A DNA stretch of 64,000 nt, taken from assembly GCF_033115175.1 (NCBI RefSeq), contig NC_084838.1:63580468-63644467 (forward strand). Reading direction: 5' to 3'. Shown piece by piece: positions 23,994 through 34,502 of the stretch. The notes beneath the pieces were generated by a model that was given only the letters and a program-made list of their open reading frames with translations, was not told the DNA's origin and ran no database searches. Position 1 is the stretch's first letter. Each line of letters starts with the position of its first letter. The stretch comes from Lepus europaeus. Its lineage: Eukaryota > Chordata > Mammalia > Lagomorpha > Leporidae. A program made the translations under genes and the position numbers.

Positions 23994-25669
23994 GTCTTCC
24001 AATAGAGTGTGCTAAAATAACAAACAACGAAAATGAAAATATACCTGTCGCTGCAAAGGTTTACATTAACCCTGTGAATTAGTTCTCTTGAATTGTGTGA
24101 CTACAGGCAGGTTCAATTGACCTATCCAAGTCTAAAAATCGCTGAAGTTCTGCTCTAAGGTGATGTGCAACTAAGAAATAAATTATGTGTTTTGTAAATA
24201 TTCAAGACAAAACTGTATTTTTGTGTTGTGGCTATTAGCTTCTTTGTGGTAGCAAAGAAGTATGCTCAATTCTACCTTTTATTTAAAAGTTTCAAGAACA
24301 ATCAGATACCATTCTTTGAAACCTTTACAAAATTTTTTTTCTTAGAAATGCTCATTCTCTTTTTTAAGGACATGATAGTTTATTTTCGAAAATTGTGCCA
24401 TACTCATCATGAGGACCAGCATGATTTTAAGTATTGCAATATGTTTTTTGCTGTTGCAGCTTGTAGAAAAATATATTTTTCCAATGCTCTAACAAGTATT
24501 TAATATAGTTAATATTTTCATTTGTAATTTTCCTATATTTATTTAAAAGTATCTTTGCTCCTTTTCATCAGTTGCTAGTATCCATTTCTTTCTTTTATAG
24601 AAAAGATGGCTAGAGATTTGTTCAGACAATAGTAAACTCTTTTGCAAAGCTCAGCATCTGCCATCCCTGAGATTCAGGATCAGCCCTCAGACTCATCTTT
24701 CTCCACTTGATCATGCTGATTTGACTCAGATGGTCTGTATCTAAAGGTAAGTCATTTATTTCTTCCCTTTTTGTGCCAAAGCATTAGACTATATTCTATG
24801 AATTTTTCTCTGCAACTGTCTGAATCCTGAAGTAATGTCACAAAAATCAGTATGTATTAATGTACTTTAGAATTAATATCCACTGTCAGCAACTAATACT
24901 ATATATTTTATCAACTAATATTTAACAGTTAGCTTTAAGAAATATTTAGGGAAACAACACTCTTTCTTTCAGAATTTCCTATGTTATCCTGTTTTCCTGT
25001 TATCATGCAAATCTTTTATAAGAACAAGATTATGGTACTTTTATTGAAGATGTTATTGCTCATAGTAAATGGTATAATTGAATCTACAGTTTTCAATTCA
25101 TTCCTTGGAATTTCTAGAGATATTTTTCTTAGAAATTATCTTTTCCAGAAATTTTGAGAATCCACAATCATACTGAAGCCCAGTGATTTACCAGAAGGGC
25201 TCACAAGACTCAATAGAAGATAAAATGAAGGGACAAGTGCTGTTCTGGGTTGTTTTGTGTTTGCTTTTTTTATGCAAAAGTTACAGAGTACAGAGTAAAA
25301 GCAAAAGAAGAATATATGCATTGGGCAAAGCCTAGAGGAGTCATGTACAGACTTCTAAATCCTTCTCCTCAAGTGCCACGGAAGAATCCTCTCTACCAGT
25401 GAACTACAGGTGTACAGGAAGAGTGTCTGCCCAGAGAAACCACTCACACTGGTGGATCTACCCCATATCAACAAAATTATGTAAATTTGGGAGTAGGTAG
25501 GAGTCTTGTTTAATTTCTCTTATGAAGACACCAGGATTAAGTAGTTAATATGGCCTCTCTGGTTGCAACCTTCACAGACAGAAAGCAGAAATAGAAATCA
25601 GAAGTAGTCTGTGGTATGTAACTGATTGATTGTATCCTTAATTGCCTATTACCAGGATGATATTTCTCA
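23994..25669. other. AT-rich DNA with one exon-like segment
   Basis: No repeat family recognised. It contains the possible exon at 24601-24746 and a 91-codon frame at 24228-24503 that I judge accidental. Confidence 0.45.
24601..24746 (+). other. Possible non-coding exon bounded by consensus splice sites
   Basis: The segment is preceded by a pyrimidine-rich tract ending TTTCTTTCTTTTATAG and followed by AAG|GTAAGT, a perfect donor consensus. Its 146 bp are richer in GC than the surroundings and fall outside recognisable repeats. Stops occur in most frames, so a non-coding transcript or UTR exon is more likely than coding. Splice consensus pairs also occur by chance, so this is a prediction only. 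Confidence 0.2.
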
Positions 25670-26857
25670 AACTTAATGGCAAGAGAATTTTTAGATATAA
25701 TTCACACACCATGAAACACTTTCTTAGTGTTTTGTAGTGCGTTCATAAAGCTGTACAGCACAACTACTTACCCAAGTCTAAAACACTGTCATCATTTCCC
25801 CAAATAGCCTACCAGTAGTAATCTCCCTTTTCCTTTCTTTCCAGCCCTGGAATCCACTAATCTACTTTCTGCTTACATGTTTTCCCCAATACAGAATCCT
25901 ACAGTAAGTGACCTTATCTATAAGGCTTCTTTCACTTTGCATCTTTTAAAGGTTCATCCTTGCATATACAGCAACAATTTTTCCCTTTAATGACTGACAA
26001 TACATTCATAGGTTAATGAACTTTTTTTTTTTTTTACTTTTTGGTTACTATGAATAATGTTGCTATGGAACTATGTGTTTAATTACTTGTAGGGACATGT
26101 ATTTCCGTTTATCCCAGATATACATCCAAGAGTAATATTGTTGGATCATATGGAAACAATGCATAGCTTTCTGGTGAATTACACAATTGTTTTTCCAAGT
26201 GGTTGTACCACCTCACATCTCCATTATCATTCCACAAATGTTCAGTTTTCTCTATATATTCACAAATAGTGTTTTCTGAGATTTTAAAATATATTCATTC
26301 AAGTGTCTGAAATGACGCATAATGGTGATTTTTTTATTTCCCTATTTGTTAATGAAGTTAAATAACTTTTAAATTATTAATGGTCATTTGTAAAAATGTT
26401 TCTGGAAAAATGTTATTCAGATATTGAACTCATGGAAGGGATTTGAGAAGAGAGTGTACATATTTTGAATAATTAAAGGAATTAATGATTACACATATAG
26501 TGTTGGCTTTTTAATTCCTCACTTCCACTTCCTTCCCACATGACTTTCTCAAGTAGAGAAGCTGGGATTTGTAAATAATATGGAATTTCCATGTATAATA
26601 TTTTGGAAGGACTGAACTAGTTTTCTAAAGCACTGCATCATTTATGTTTCATGTCACACTGTGTGAGGATTCCAAATTCTCCAATTTGTAATATGTATTA
26701 TGGTGTGACTTCTGGTTAGAGTCATCTAAGGATGTGAAGTAGTATATGATTGTGTTTTTCCATCACATTGTCTAGTAATAATATACATCCTCAATGTGTT
26801 TATGAGATATTTTTACTTCCCTCTTTGGAAAAATATCTTTTCAGATCCATTCATGTA

Positions 26858-27181
26858 TTTATTTAAGACTGATTTATTTATTTGAAAGACAGAATTACAA
26901 AGAGAAAGGGAGAGAGAGAGATATCTTCCATCCACTGGTTCACTCCCAAGATGGTCGCAACAGTCAGGGCTCAGTCAGGTCAACGCCAAGAGACAGGAGC
27001 TTCATCTGGGTCTCCCAAGTAGGTGTCAGGGCTCAAATACTTGGAACATCCTCCACTGTTTTCCCAGGCTATTAGAAGGGAGCTTGTTTGGAAGTGGAAC
27101 AGCCGGGACACAAACCAGTGCCTCTATAGAATTCCAGTGTTGCAGTAGGCAGCTTTACTTGCTGTGCCAAAACACCGACCC
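26858..27181 (-). mobile_element. C-SINE, antisense, nested in L1
   Basis: GACTGATTTATTTATTTGAAAG through GCCAAAACACCGACCC. The TSD ATTCATGTATT is present at about 26843-26853 and 27183-27193. Confidence 0.95.
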
Positions 27182-27805
27182 TATTCATGTATTGTTTTGT
27201 TATAGCACACATTTTATGTGACTTTTTAAAGACACTCTCATGTAAGATTTACATTTTTCCCCACTCTGTTTTCTTTTCACTTACTTACTGATATATTTTG
27301 AAGTACTTTTTTTTCATTTTAGAGAAATCCAATTTATCAAATTATTCTCTTTGTATCATTTTTCATATTATCTAATAGAAGATTTTCTTTAAATATTATC
27401 CAAATTTTTCTTTTTATGTAAGTTTTTAGTTTTTATTCTTATCTTCATATCTATCATCCATTTTAATGTATTTTTATAATATAATATGAGTTAAGTGTCT
27501 AGTTTTGTAGGTAAATGTCTAGTTTTCCCATCAACATTAGTTGAAAGATTTTTCTTTCCACCTTTGAATTGTTTGGTAGCATTGCCAAAATCAATTGATA
27601 ACAAACATAAAAATTTATATTTGAAGTCTAATTTGTATTCCATTGATCCATATATCTATCCTTGTGTCAGTACCATGGACTTGATTAATGTAGTCTGGTA
27701 ATAAATTTCAAAGTCTGGAAGAAATTTGGTCCTTTTGAAGATTGATTTAACTATTCCGGATTCCTTTTTTAAAGTTCAGTCAGAGTCTGATAAATATTGT
27801 GTTCA

Positions 27806-28110
27806 GAGACAACTTTGTGGCTGAATAGTTGGGGCCACTGTCTTTGTTGCTAGCATCACATATGGGCACCAATTGATGTCCCAGTTGCTCTGTTTCTGAT
27901 CAAGCTCCCAGTTGATGGTCTGGCAAGAGCACTGGGAGACTCCTGCTACCAACCTGCAAGACCCAGACGAAGTGTCTGGCTCCTGGATTCCAACTGGCCC
28001 AGCACTGGCCATTGCAGACATCTGGAAAGTGAACCAGCAGATGGAGGATTCTGTTGCTATCTCGCTCTCTCCCTTGCTCTCTTTTTGTCTCTCCCTCTTT
28101 TAAAAAGATT
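27806..28110 (+). mobile_element. C-SINE, sense, nested in L1
   Basis: Head AACTTTGTGGCTGAATAGTT, CATCACATATGGGCACC, GTGAACCAGCAGATGGAGG, and tail TTTTAAAAAGATT. Confidence 0.9.
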
Positions 28111-28992
28111 AGGTTTAAACTGGAGATGAATTCAAGGCATATCTTAATACAATATTATGTCTTCTAAGCAATCAAAATCATGAGATATGATGTTTATCTC
28201 CTTGGAAGTCCTTTATTGTCTTTCAATAATATTTTATAATTGCCAATGCACACGTATTGGTTTTCTTTCATTATTAAATTTGTTTTGAGATTGTTATTAA
28301 TTTCAATACTACTATAATTGGATTTGTTTTCTTGATTTTGTTTTCGATAGTTCATTGATAATATAGAGAAATGCAGTAGACATCAGTATAATTATCTTAA
28401 ATCCTTCAAGCTTGTTGACATCATTTATTACCAAAATTCAGTACTTAAGATTACTTTGGTGGCATAGTAGTTATGTAGAAACTGTTGTTCATACAAGACC
28501 AAGTTATGTGTGAATATACACAGTTTTATGTCTTCTAATGTAATCTTAATTTTTTATGATATTTTTCTTGACTTACTGCTTTTGTTGCAGTATCTAGTAA
28601 AATGTTACTTGGAAACAGTGGTACTGGACAGCTCTGACTTATTTCTGAGATTAGGGTGTAAGGATCAGTCTTTTGCTATAATGTATGACATTTATTGTAA
28701 ATTTTATATAACTTAATTTCATTAGATTGAGGAAATTCTATTCTAATCTTATTTATTGAAATATTTGATTACAAAATGTTGAGTTTTAGCAAATGCTTTT
28801 TTGTTTTATATAATCTACAAAGTTATCACATCTTTGCTTTTGTTCAACTAATATGATATAATTTCATAAATTTATGTTTGTATTAAACTGACTTTGATTT
28901 CCTTGGATGAATCATACATGATTATGATATGTAGAACTTTGCCGGATTCAGTTTGGATTTCTAAATTAGTTTGGATTTCTAAAATATAGGTA

Positions 28993-29323
28993 TGTTGCAG
29001 TTGATTTCTCAACAATGTTGCAGTGGATTCGTTTCTGAGAGGAGGAGCGTGGTGGGGGCAAGAGGCACGGAGTCACCACACAGATCCCGGGAGTCGGGTG
29101 AAAGCAGGACTGAGGCGAGCAGCCCGCAGACTCGTTTATTTCAGTTAGTAGAACAGCTTATATAGCCAAGACCAGCCAATCCGGTCAAGGGGCGGTCTAT
29201 GCCCCAACCAATCACAGCCTGTTACCAGGCAGTTTCCAAAGCCATCCAATCACAGCCTGTTGCCAGGCAGTTTCTGTTGTCAGCAGCCATCTTGGCATGA
29301 CCTTTTCACCTCATTCCACCACA
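28993..29323 (-). mobile_element. 3' LTR of the IAP-like provirus
   Basis: On the minus strand it begins TGTGGTGGAATGAGG next to the polypurine tract and ends CTGCAACA at 28993. It contains two 38-bp U3 units with ATTGG boxes (about 29205-29275), a TATA box TATATAAGC (complement 29156-29164) and AATAAA (complement 29135-29140). The last 23 bp (28993-29015) look like an extra, diverged copy of the adjoining 29016-29038, so the true U5 end may be duplicated. Confidence 0.9.
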
Positions 29324-29340
29324 TTTCCCCCTTTTTGTTT
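29324..29340 (-). promoter_or_regulatory. Polypurine tract of the provirus
   Basis: Minus strand AAACAAAAAGGGGGAAA directly precedes the LTR start TGTGG, as expected for the plus-strand primer of reverse transcription. Confidence 0.9.
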
Positions 29341-29665
29341 ATTTTTGAGCAACGGGAGGCATGATTCTTGGCCATACCATTGTTGACCCCGTTTCCATGT
29401 GGTCTCCATATGCAGCTGTGCCTGTCTTAGGTTGTCCCCCAGGGGATCTTACCCGTCATTGACTAACCAGCGCTCAAATCGAGAGACCACAGGATTGCTT
29501 GCTCAGATAGGGGTAGGAATGAGGAATAATTGTTATCAGGAATGGCATGACCGCACACAGGCTGTGGGCTGTTTGAGTGGCTGACCGGAGTTAGTGGGGT
29601 ACAAAACAGTAATAGATATGGCTATGGGCAGTTTCTCAGGGTAGGATAACAGGGCAGGTGCATCT
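29341..29665 (-). other. Provirus 3' internal non-coding region (no env)
   Basis: About 325 bp between the end of integrase and the polypurine tract. No open frame with envelope features is visible; IAP-like elements also have a short or absent env. Confidence 0.6.
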
Positions 29666-30184
29666 GCTAACAAAGCAGATTCTCAGTCTTGGTCAGCTGG
29701 TTCTGGTTGGCTGTCAGTTGCAGGCTTGATGTTTCTGGCTGGTACACAAATGGGCTGTTCCGCATTCTCTGGAAAGACACAAGCCTATCCGACCCTTGGT
29801 TAGCAGAGGGTGTGGTCCTTTCCATTCTCCTGTCAGGGGGTCTTTCCACCTAACCATAGGGGCTGGGGGCTGGGATGGAAAGGATCCCCAGTGTTTATAA
29901 GCTGGGCTTATCCCTTGGGAATCAAAAGTAAGAAAATTCATAGTGAAAAAGACCTCAGTCAAAGCAAGTTGTGGGTCTGAGGGCATACGATTGTTTTTCT
30001 GAGTTTGTAAGAGATCTTTCATCATCCTATGAGTTCTTTCAATGATTGCCTGTCCCTGTGGGTTGAATGGGATACCTGTGACAGACTGTATGTTCCAAGA
30101 TTTCAGGAAGGAATTAAATTCCTGTGATGTATCTGCTGACCCGTTATCAGTCTTTATGGTCCAGGGGACACCAAGGACTAGCAT
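29666..30184 (-). pseudogene. Integrase C-terminal half, separated by a stop and frameshifted
   Basis: The open frame continues the integrase in the same reading frame as the upstream piece, just past an in-frame TAA. It keeps the second catalytic aspartate (codon about 30146-30148, in a TDNG context) and the glutamate (30038-30040), with 35 residues between them as in the DD35E family. The C-terminal DNA-binding domain starts normally (WKDPLTGEWKGP) and then loses frame near 29790-29800; the remaining residues continue in another frame to about 29666. Not functional as it stands. Confidence 0.9.
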
Positions 30185-30187
30185 GGC

Positions 30188-31180
30188 TTATTTAACCGCC
30201 TTTATCACATTACTAGCCTTTTCTCCGGATTGGGCTGTTGCAAATACAGCCTTTGAATAAGGATCTACCACCACATGGACAAACGTAAGTTTACCAAAGG
30301 AGTTAATGTGTGTGATGTCCACTTGCCATAGATTATTAGGAGCAAGGCCTCGCGGGTTCACTCCTGCTTGTTGCAGTGGGCCTAACTGGGCAAGGGGTGC
30401 ACAATTCTTGCAAGAGTGCACTAGATGTTTGCATTGGCTCATTGTTAGCTCTGGGAAAAGCAATTTTATGTTGCTTGCTGACATATGAAATTTTTGGTGT
30501 AAAATATGAGCTTGTTCTAAGTGTCCAATGGAAGCCATGTAGCAGGAGATAAGACGATCAACCTTTCTGTTGCCTTGGAAAATAAAGCCAGGTAACCCAG
30601 TATGTAATCTTACATGTGAGACATGCCATGGGTATTTTCTGTTCTCAGTTAGCTCTTTAAGTGTTGTGAACATCTGGTCAATTGGCTTATTGGTCAGGTT
30701 AAAGACTGCAAAAGGGATCATCTTTGCTACCTGTATTGAGTATTTGCTGTCCGAAAATATATTTACTGGTCCATCTTGGCTAAGGAGTAGAACTTTGACT
30801 ATTGCTCTTATTTCTCCCAACTGTACTGATCCCCCATGGGGTGCTACATGGATCTTATCTTTTTCTGTTAAAGATTTGATCACTATTCCAAAGAGTGACT
30901 TGTTGGCATCCGTAAACACACATGGTGCCATGGGTATAGGTTGATTAGCAGGGAAAGCATGTTTTGGATAGTCTATTTCTAAGGTTTGTGGTATCTGGAG
31001 TAGCTTGTCCACTGGCAGGTGATTGTCAACCTGTCCTGGGAAATTTATCATTAAAGTTTGAAAGAGCATCCTATTCTGCATCAATGTCGACAGTTCTAAT
31101 TGTGATAGTGGTAGGACCACTATGTCTGGCTCTGTGTTAAATATCTTATTGGTATAATACCTTAATTTAAGTCCCATCAA
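30188..31180 (-). pseudogene. pol fragment: RT connection, RNase H and integrase N-terminal half
   Basis: A 330-codon open frame. Residues about 8-85 resemble the connection region of betaretroviral reverse transcriptase; about 86-200 are RNase H with acidic residues in VFTD (D91), GEIRA and FSDSK contexts, and an HTGLPG block. The integrase zinc-binding domain follows, with paired H and C residues ending HSCKNC, then the first catalytic aspartate in WQVD (D288, codon about 30317-30319). It ends at a TAA (complement 30188-30190) before the rest of the catalytic core. Protease and polymerase domains are missing because of an internal deletion that joins capsid sequence to this point near 31165-31190. 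Confidence 0.92.
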
Positions 31181-31185
31181 AGGAT

Positions 31186-31397
31186 GGCATCTACTTTGTT
31201 TACTATTTTACTACAATTGCTCCAGGCTATGTCTTCATTATGGACTGGGGCAATTACTGCTTTTGCCTCTTTGGTAGCACTTTCCCAAGCTAATTGTTTG
31301 ACCAAATTGTCTTGATCGGGGCCAGGCAGTAATCTTTTCTCTATGGCCTCCAAGACTCTGGCAAGGAAATCGGGGAACCATTCGCCTGGGCATTGAA
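31186..31397 (-). pseudogene. gag capsid fragment with major homology region
   Basis: In a frame different from the upstream gag frame, minus-strand translation gives a stretch of the kind CPGEWFPDFLARVLEAIEKR, the major homology region of retroviral capsid, followed by a helical segment with DNLVKQLAWE. A stop lies near 31184, right where pol-type sequence begins. Nucleocapsid and protease are gone. Frame change at the upstream junction indicates a deletion inside gag. Confidence 0.85.
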
Positions 31398-31655
31398 CTA
31401 GATTTCTATGTGGGAATTCTCTCTCCCTAAGTCATCGACTGTTGTCTGTGAGACAGGGACCTGGAGTGTCGGGCTCTTATCACTCACAGATTCACTATGT
31501 TTGATAATTTGCACGGGATTCTGAGAGGGGGGTATCTTTCCCATGTCTGAGTGCTTAAGAGCGGCACGGCACGCCAGTTCTAGCCAAAGGAAATACATGC
31601 ACAGCACTGCTGCCATAACAAAGCAAATTCCTAGCATCTCAGCTGTTGATGGCAT
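31398..31655 (-). pseudogene. gag N-terminal frame with hydrophobic leader (IAP-like)
   Basis: An 85-codon frame starting at an ATG about 440 bp downstream of the PBS. Residues about 7-28 form a hydrophobic segment (ICFVMAAVLCMYFLWLELAC) that could act as an ER signal/anchor, as known for IAP Gag, which lacks the myristoylation start of other betaretroviruses. A polar linker follows and the frame ends at a stop abutting the capsid fragment in another frame. The start codon choice rests only on position and the hydrophobic segment. Confidence 0.6.
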
Positions 31656-32093
31656 TTTGCAGGAGGTTTCCCTACGTTAGACAAACAGATAGTGGTGTAT
31701 CAGTCAGTAAGTATGTCCTGTGCTTAGTGGGGGACTTCCTTGATTCGTTAGGTCAAGGCTGTATGCCCACACAGTGTCTCCGGAGCGTCACCTCTCTCAA
31801 GTGAGGGAAGATGACTTGGTTCCAAATTCTGAGATGATCAATCCCTTATGTGAATTCGCTGGGAGAACCAAAAGTAAAAGGAGAAGCCAAGAAGCGACGT
31901 ACACTTCTGGGCAGTGTGTGCTAACCTGGGGTCACTTAGACCAAGGACAAGGACAAGGAAAGGGGCATAGGAGGGGGTTCTGTGCTCACCCTCACAGAAC
32001 CCAACAGCGCACAAAACATCGAGGGGCCTTCTTGCTGAAATCCAGTGGGGACCTCGCTGAGTCCGACAAGCTGACAAGCTGTCTTTCTCTCCG
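31656..32093 (-). other. Provirus leader region
   Basis: About 440 bp between PBS and the gag frame, GC-rich compared with the flanks. It holds chance frames on both strands (for example 31774-32154 plus) that I do not regard as genes. The packaging signal and splice donor would be expected here but cannot be assigned by eye. Confidence 0.55.
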
Positions 32094-32111
32094 TCATGTT
32101 TGTGTGCCAGA
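32094..32111 (-). promoter_or_regulatory. Primer binding site of the provirus
   Basis: Minus strand TCTGGCACACAAACATGA lies right after the LTR end GCAAACA. TGGCRCNCAA fits a lysine-tRNA primer site after two or three substitutions. The LTR tandem at 4404-4416 has a related site. Confidence 0.7.
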
Positions 32112-32182
32112 TGTTTGCTACATTTTTTTTTTTTCACCTCAGCGGCCATCTTGATATGACCTTTTCACCTCATTCCACCACA
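32112..32182 (-). mobile_element. Collapsed 5' LTR of the provirus (71 bp)
   Basis: Only about 48 bp of the U3 start (TGTGGTGGAATGAGG ... GATGGCCGCTGAGGTG) and about 11 bp of the U5 end remain, joined by a run of 12 A (T on plus, 32123-32134). TATA box, R and most of U5 are missing, so this LTR has no promoter. Outer edge and TSD are intact. Confidence 0.85.
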
Positions 32183-32188
32183 TAGGTA

Positions 32189-32820
32189 TGCCAATTGGAT
32201 TCATTCCTGAACTTAATCTATTTTTAGCTTCTTTTCACTCAGTTTGAGTTTGATAAAACCAACCAGTGAGAATCCTTGAATCACATTAACAAATTCTCTT
32301 GACTTTAACTCTATCACTGCTCTACCTGATTTGCAGTTAATAAGCACATTATTGGTGTGCTTTCTTAAAGAGTCCATATTTCATAAAAAGTTCAAGGATA
32401 AGCAATATTATACAGATAATTATTAATACTGAGCCATCCTATATTCTTGTGTAACATTTATATATATAGTATATATAATCATAATTAATTACTTGTATGT
32501 TTAACTGTCAAATTCATTGATTTTTCTTCCACTTTGCAAAACTATACAGGTTTTCAAAACTAACTGGTACACATTCAAAACTGCCAGGAACTGTTTTCAA
32601 CCCCCTATACTTTGACAATTTGAGGTTTTGTAAGACAGGTTCTTTGTACTTTCCTAGCTTCTGAATCCTTATGAGGAAGTCATTCCAAAACACCTTTTAA
32701 TATTTAACTGTCATTTTCTGTTACACAACTCTGGATCCCACACACTCTTGTTCAAATTCCAATAACATAAACATTGCCTCCACTTTTCATGGTCCCTTTA
32801 AGAACAATCATACTTTGGAT
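32189..32820. other. Right flank of the provirus, AT-rich, possibly L1-derived
   Basis: The first 150 bp may continue the antisense L1 split by the provirus; the rest is AT-rich with nothing recognised. Confidence 0.4.
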
Positions 32821-32825
32821 TCTCC

Positions 32826-32828
<3 letters not shown>

Positions 32829-32890
<62 letters not shown>
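32829..32890. repeat. (CT)n(AT)n compound microsatellite
   Basis: About 15 CT followed by about 14 TA dinucleotides, without a recognisable SINE around it. Confidence 0.95.
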
Positions 32891-32893
<3 letters not shown>

Positions 32894-33179
32894 GCATATG
32901 GATATGTATTTTCTAGGATGTAAAGTTGAAATGGTCCTTTTATATCTCTCCAATATGTTCTGGTGATAACCACATTTCTTCAAAATAATCTTTTTTTACT
33001 ATGATTTGAGCAATAAGCTTTTATAATTTATCTTTAATTTCCAAATACCTCTACTTTGAAAACAATCTTGAAGCACATATTCCAACTATTCAAGTCCACA
33101 CTTGATATTCTGAGAAAATCAGTCCTAGAGATAAATTGTTATGAAAACAAATTATGAAGTAAATTGAACATGTGTCATC

Positions 33180-33345
33180 GCAAAATAAAAGACAAGTAAG
33201 AAAGGAAGGTGAAGGGAGTCTGGTAGAAATGGAAGGAGGAAGGGTAGGGTTGGGAAGTACCATTATGTTCTATAAACTATAGATATGAAATGAATGAAAT
33301 TTGTTGTTCCCATTATACAAATAAAAAATTAAAGTGAATAAATAA
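33180..33345 (+). mobile_element. L1 3' UTR end, sense (older type)
   Basis: Polypurine block GGAAGGAGGAAGGGTAGGG, then ACCATTATGTTCTATAAACT, ATATGAAATGAATGAAAT and an A-rich tail with AAATAAATAAATA. Same layout as 18000-18145 and 35955-36085. Confidence 0.65.
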
Positions 33346-33384
33346 ATAAATAGAGCATATTTTATTGAAATTGCCTTTGGGCAT

Positions 33385-33870
33385 CTAGTTTTTTTTTTCA
33401 ACTTTTATTTAATAAATTTAAATTTCCAAAGTACAACTTTTGGATTCCTGAGGCTTTTCCTCCCATGAACTCCCTCTCACCCACAACCATCCCATCGCCC
33501 ACTCCCTCTCCCATCCCATTCTTCATCAAGATTCATTTTCAATAATCTTTATATACAGAAGATCAATTTAGTATATACTAAGTAAAGATTTCAACAGACA
33601 GCACCCACACAGACACACAAAGTATAGAGTACTGTTTCAGTAATAGTTTTACCATTATTTCTCATAGTACAACACATTAAGGACAGAGACCTACCTATTA
33701 TACTAGTCTCCATTTATTTATTTATGTTCACATATTGTTTACATATACTCTCTCTATATATATATATTATTTCCATGTATTATGATATTCTCCTAAATTT
33801 AAATCTTCTTGCTGTCAAGAAGTAGTCTTAAGTACTTCAAAAGAATCAACTTCAGTAAGCTGCAAGCAGA
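33385..33870 (-). mobile_element. L1 3' UTR, lagomorph type, antisense
   Basis: Begins with the tail complement CAACTTTTATTTAATAAATT, then AATTTCCAAAGTACAACTTT, a pyrimidine-rich block and TTCATCAAGATTCATTTTCA: the reverse complement of the 3' ends seen at 46289-47141 and 52300-53620. 5' limit uncertain. Confidence 0.85.
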
Positions 33871-34502
33871 GACTGCTACTGGGTTAAATAAAAACTAAAT
33901 CATTTCAAGGAATGTTAATTCTGAAGTTAATTTATTCAACATTTATTGAGAATTGACTCTACATTACATTGTACATACAGTTTATAATCTGGTTTTGACA
34001 ATTACGTTCTTTTTTCTTACCCATCAATATAGTCTTTATCCTGCTTGCAGAAATAGAAACAACGGTACAAGTGAACAAAATTAAAAAAAAAAAACACTTA
34101 AAGTTTTATGACAAAGTTTGCCCTAAAATTGAATACATAATATATGTCATTAATAACTGTTACTAAACCCACTGATCATTCTAATTTATTTTTGTGACTT
34201 ATAGTACATAAAAACATAATTTTAAGTATTTCCATCATTATTCAAATATCTAGAATTTTCCAAGCATTTTTCTTATTTCCGTGTTTTCTTCTGCAAAGCA
34301 TTTATTATATTATTGAATCTTTTGTAGTGTGAGAACTTTAATTAAGCTATTTTATTACATCTATTACTAGCATAAATGATTTCATTTAGTGTGGAATTAT
34401 ATATTCATCAGGTTTATGCTAATCAATATAAATACAGCGACAACTAGACTAAATCTCAGACATCCTATTGTTTGTTGTCTGTCAGTTTAAAGGTCAGAGT
34501 CA
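33871..34502. other. AT-rich DNA, no feature recognised
   Basis: Nothing identified apart from short A-runs. Confidence 0.5.

Larger units (their letters stand above)
25670..28986 (-). pseudogene. Old L1 (L1MB-like), antisense: 3' UTR and ORF2 remnants
   Basis: 25670-26400 reads, in reverse, as the 3' end of an L1M element: ATAATTCACACACCATGAAA, CCACTAATCTACTTTCTGC, GGCTTCTTTCACTTTGCAT, GGTTACTATGAATAATGTTG, TATATACATCCAAGAG-like and TTGGATCATATGGAAAC follow in the order known for that family. ORF2-derived sequence continues through 27290-28986 (CCATTGATCCATATATCTATC near 27640). It is interrupted by an unassigned stretch at about 26400-26810, SINEs at 26858 and 27806, and by the provirus at 28993, beyond which a short piece may continue at 32189-32345. 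Confidence 0.75.
28987..32188 (-). mobile_element. IAP-like class II endogenous retrovirus, deleted provirus, with TSDs
   Basis: A 3190-bp element (28993-32182) lies between perfect 6-bp duplications TAGGTA (28987-28992 and 32183-32188), the size used by class II retroviruses. Minus-strand order: collapsed 5' LTR, lysine-type PBS, leader, gag N-terminal frame, gag capsid homology region, then pol from the reverse transcriptase connection/RNase H through integrase, a non-coding tail, polypurine tract and 3' LTR. Protease, most of reverse transcriptase and env are absent. The hydrophobic start of gag and lack of env resemble intracisternal A-type particles. It is inserted in an old antisense L1. 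It cannot encode a complete particle. Confidence 0.9.

Noticed and set aside
28436..28500. Possible short C-SINE head fragment (GGTGGCATAGTAGTTATG)
   Set aside because: Only about 20 bp resemble the SINE; too short to support.
31774..32154. 126-codon plus-strand and 103-codon minus-strand frames
   Set aside because: They lie in the non-coding leader of the provirus; one includes the A12 run as a lysine stretch.
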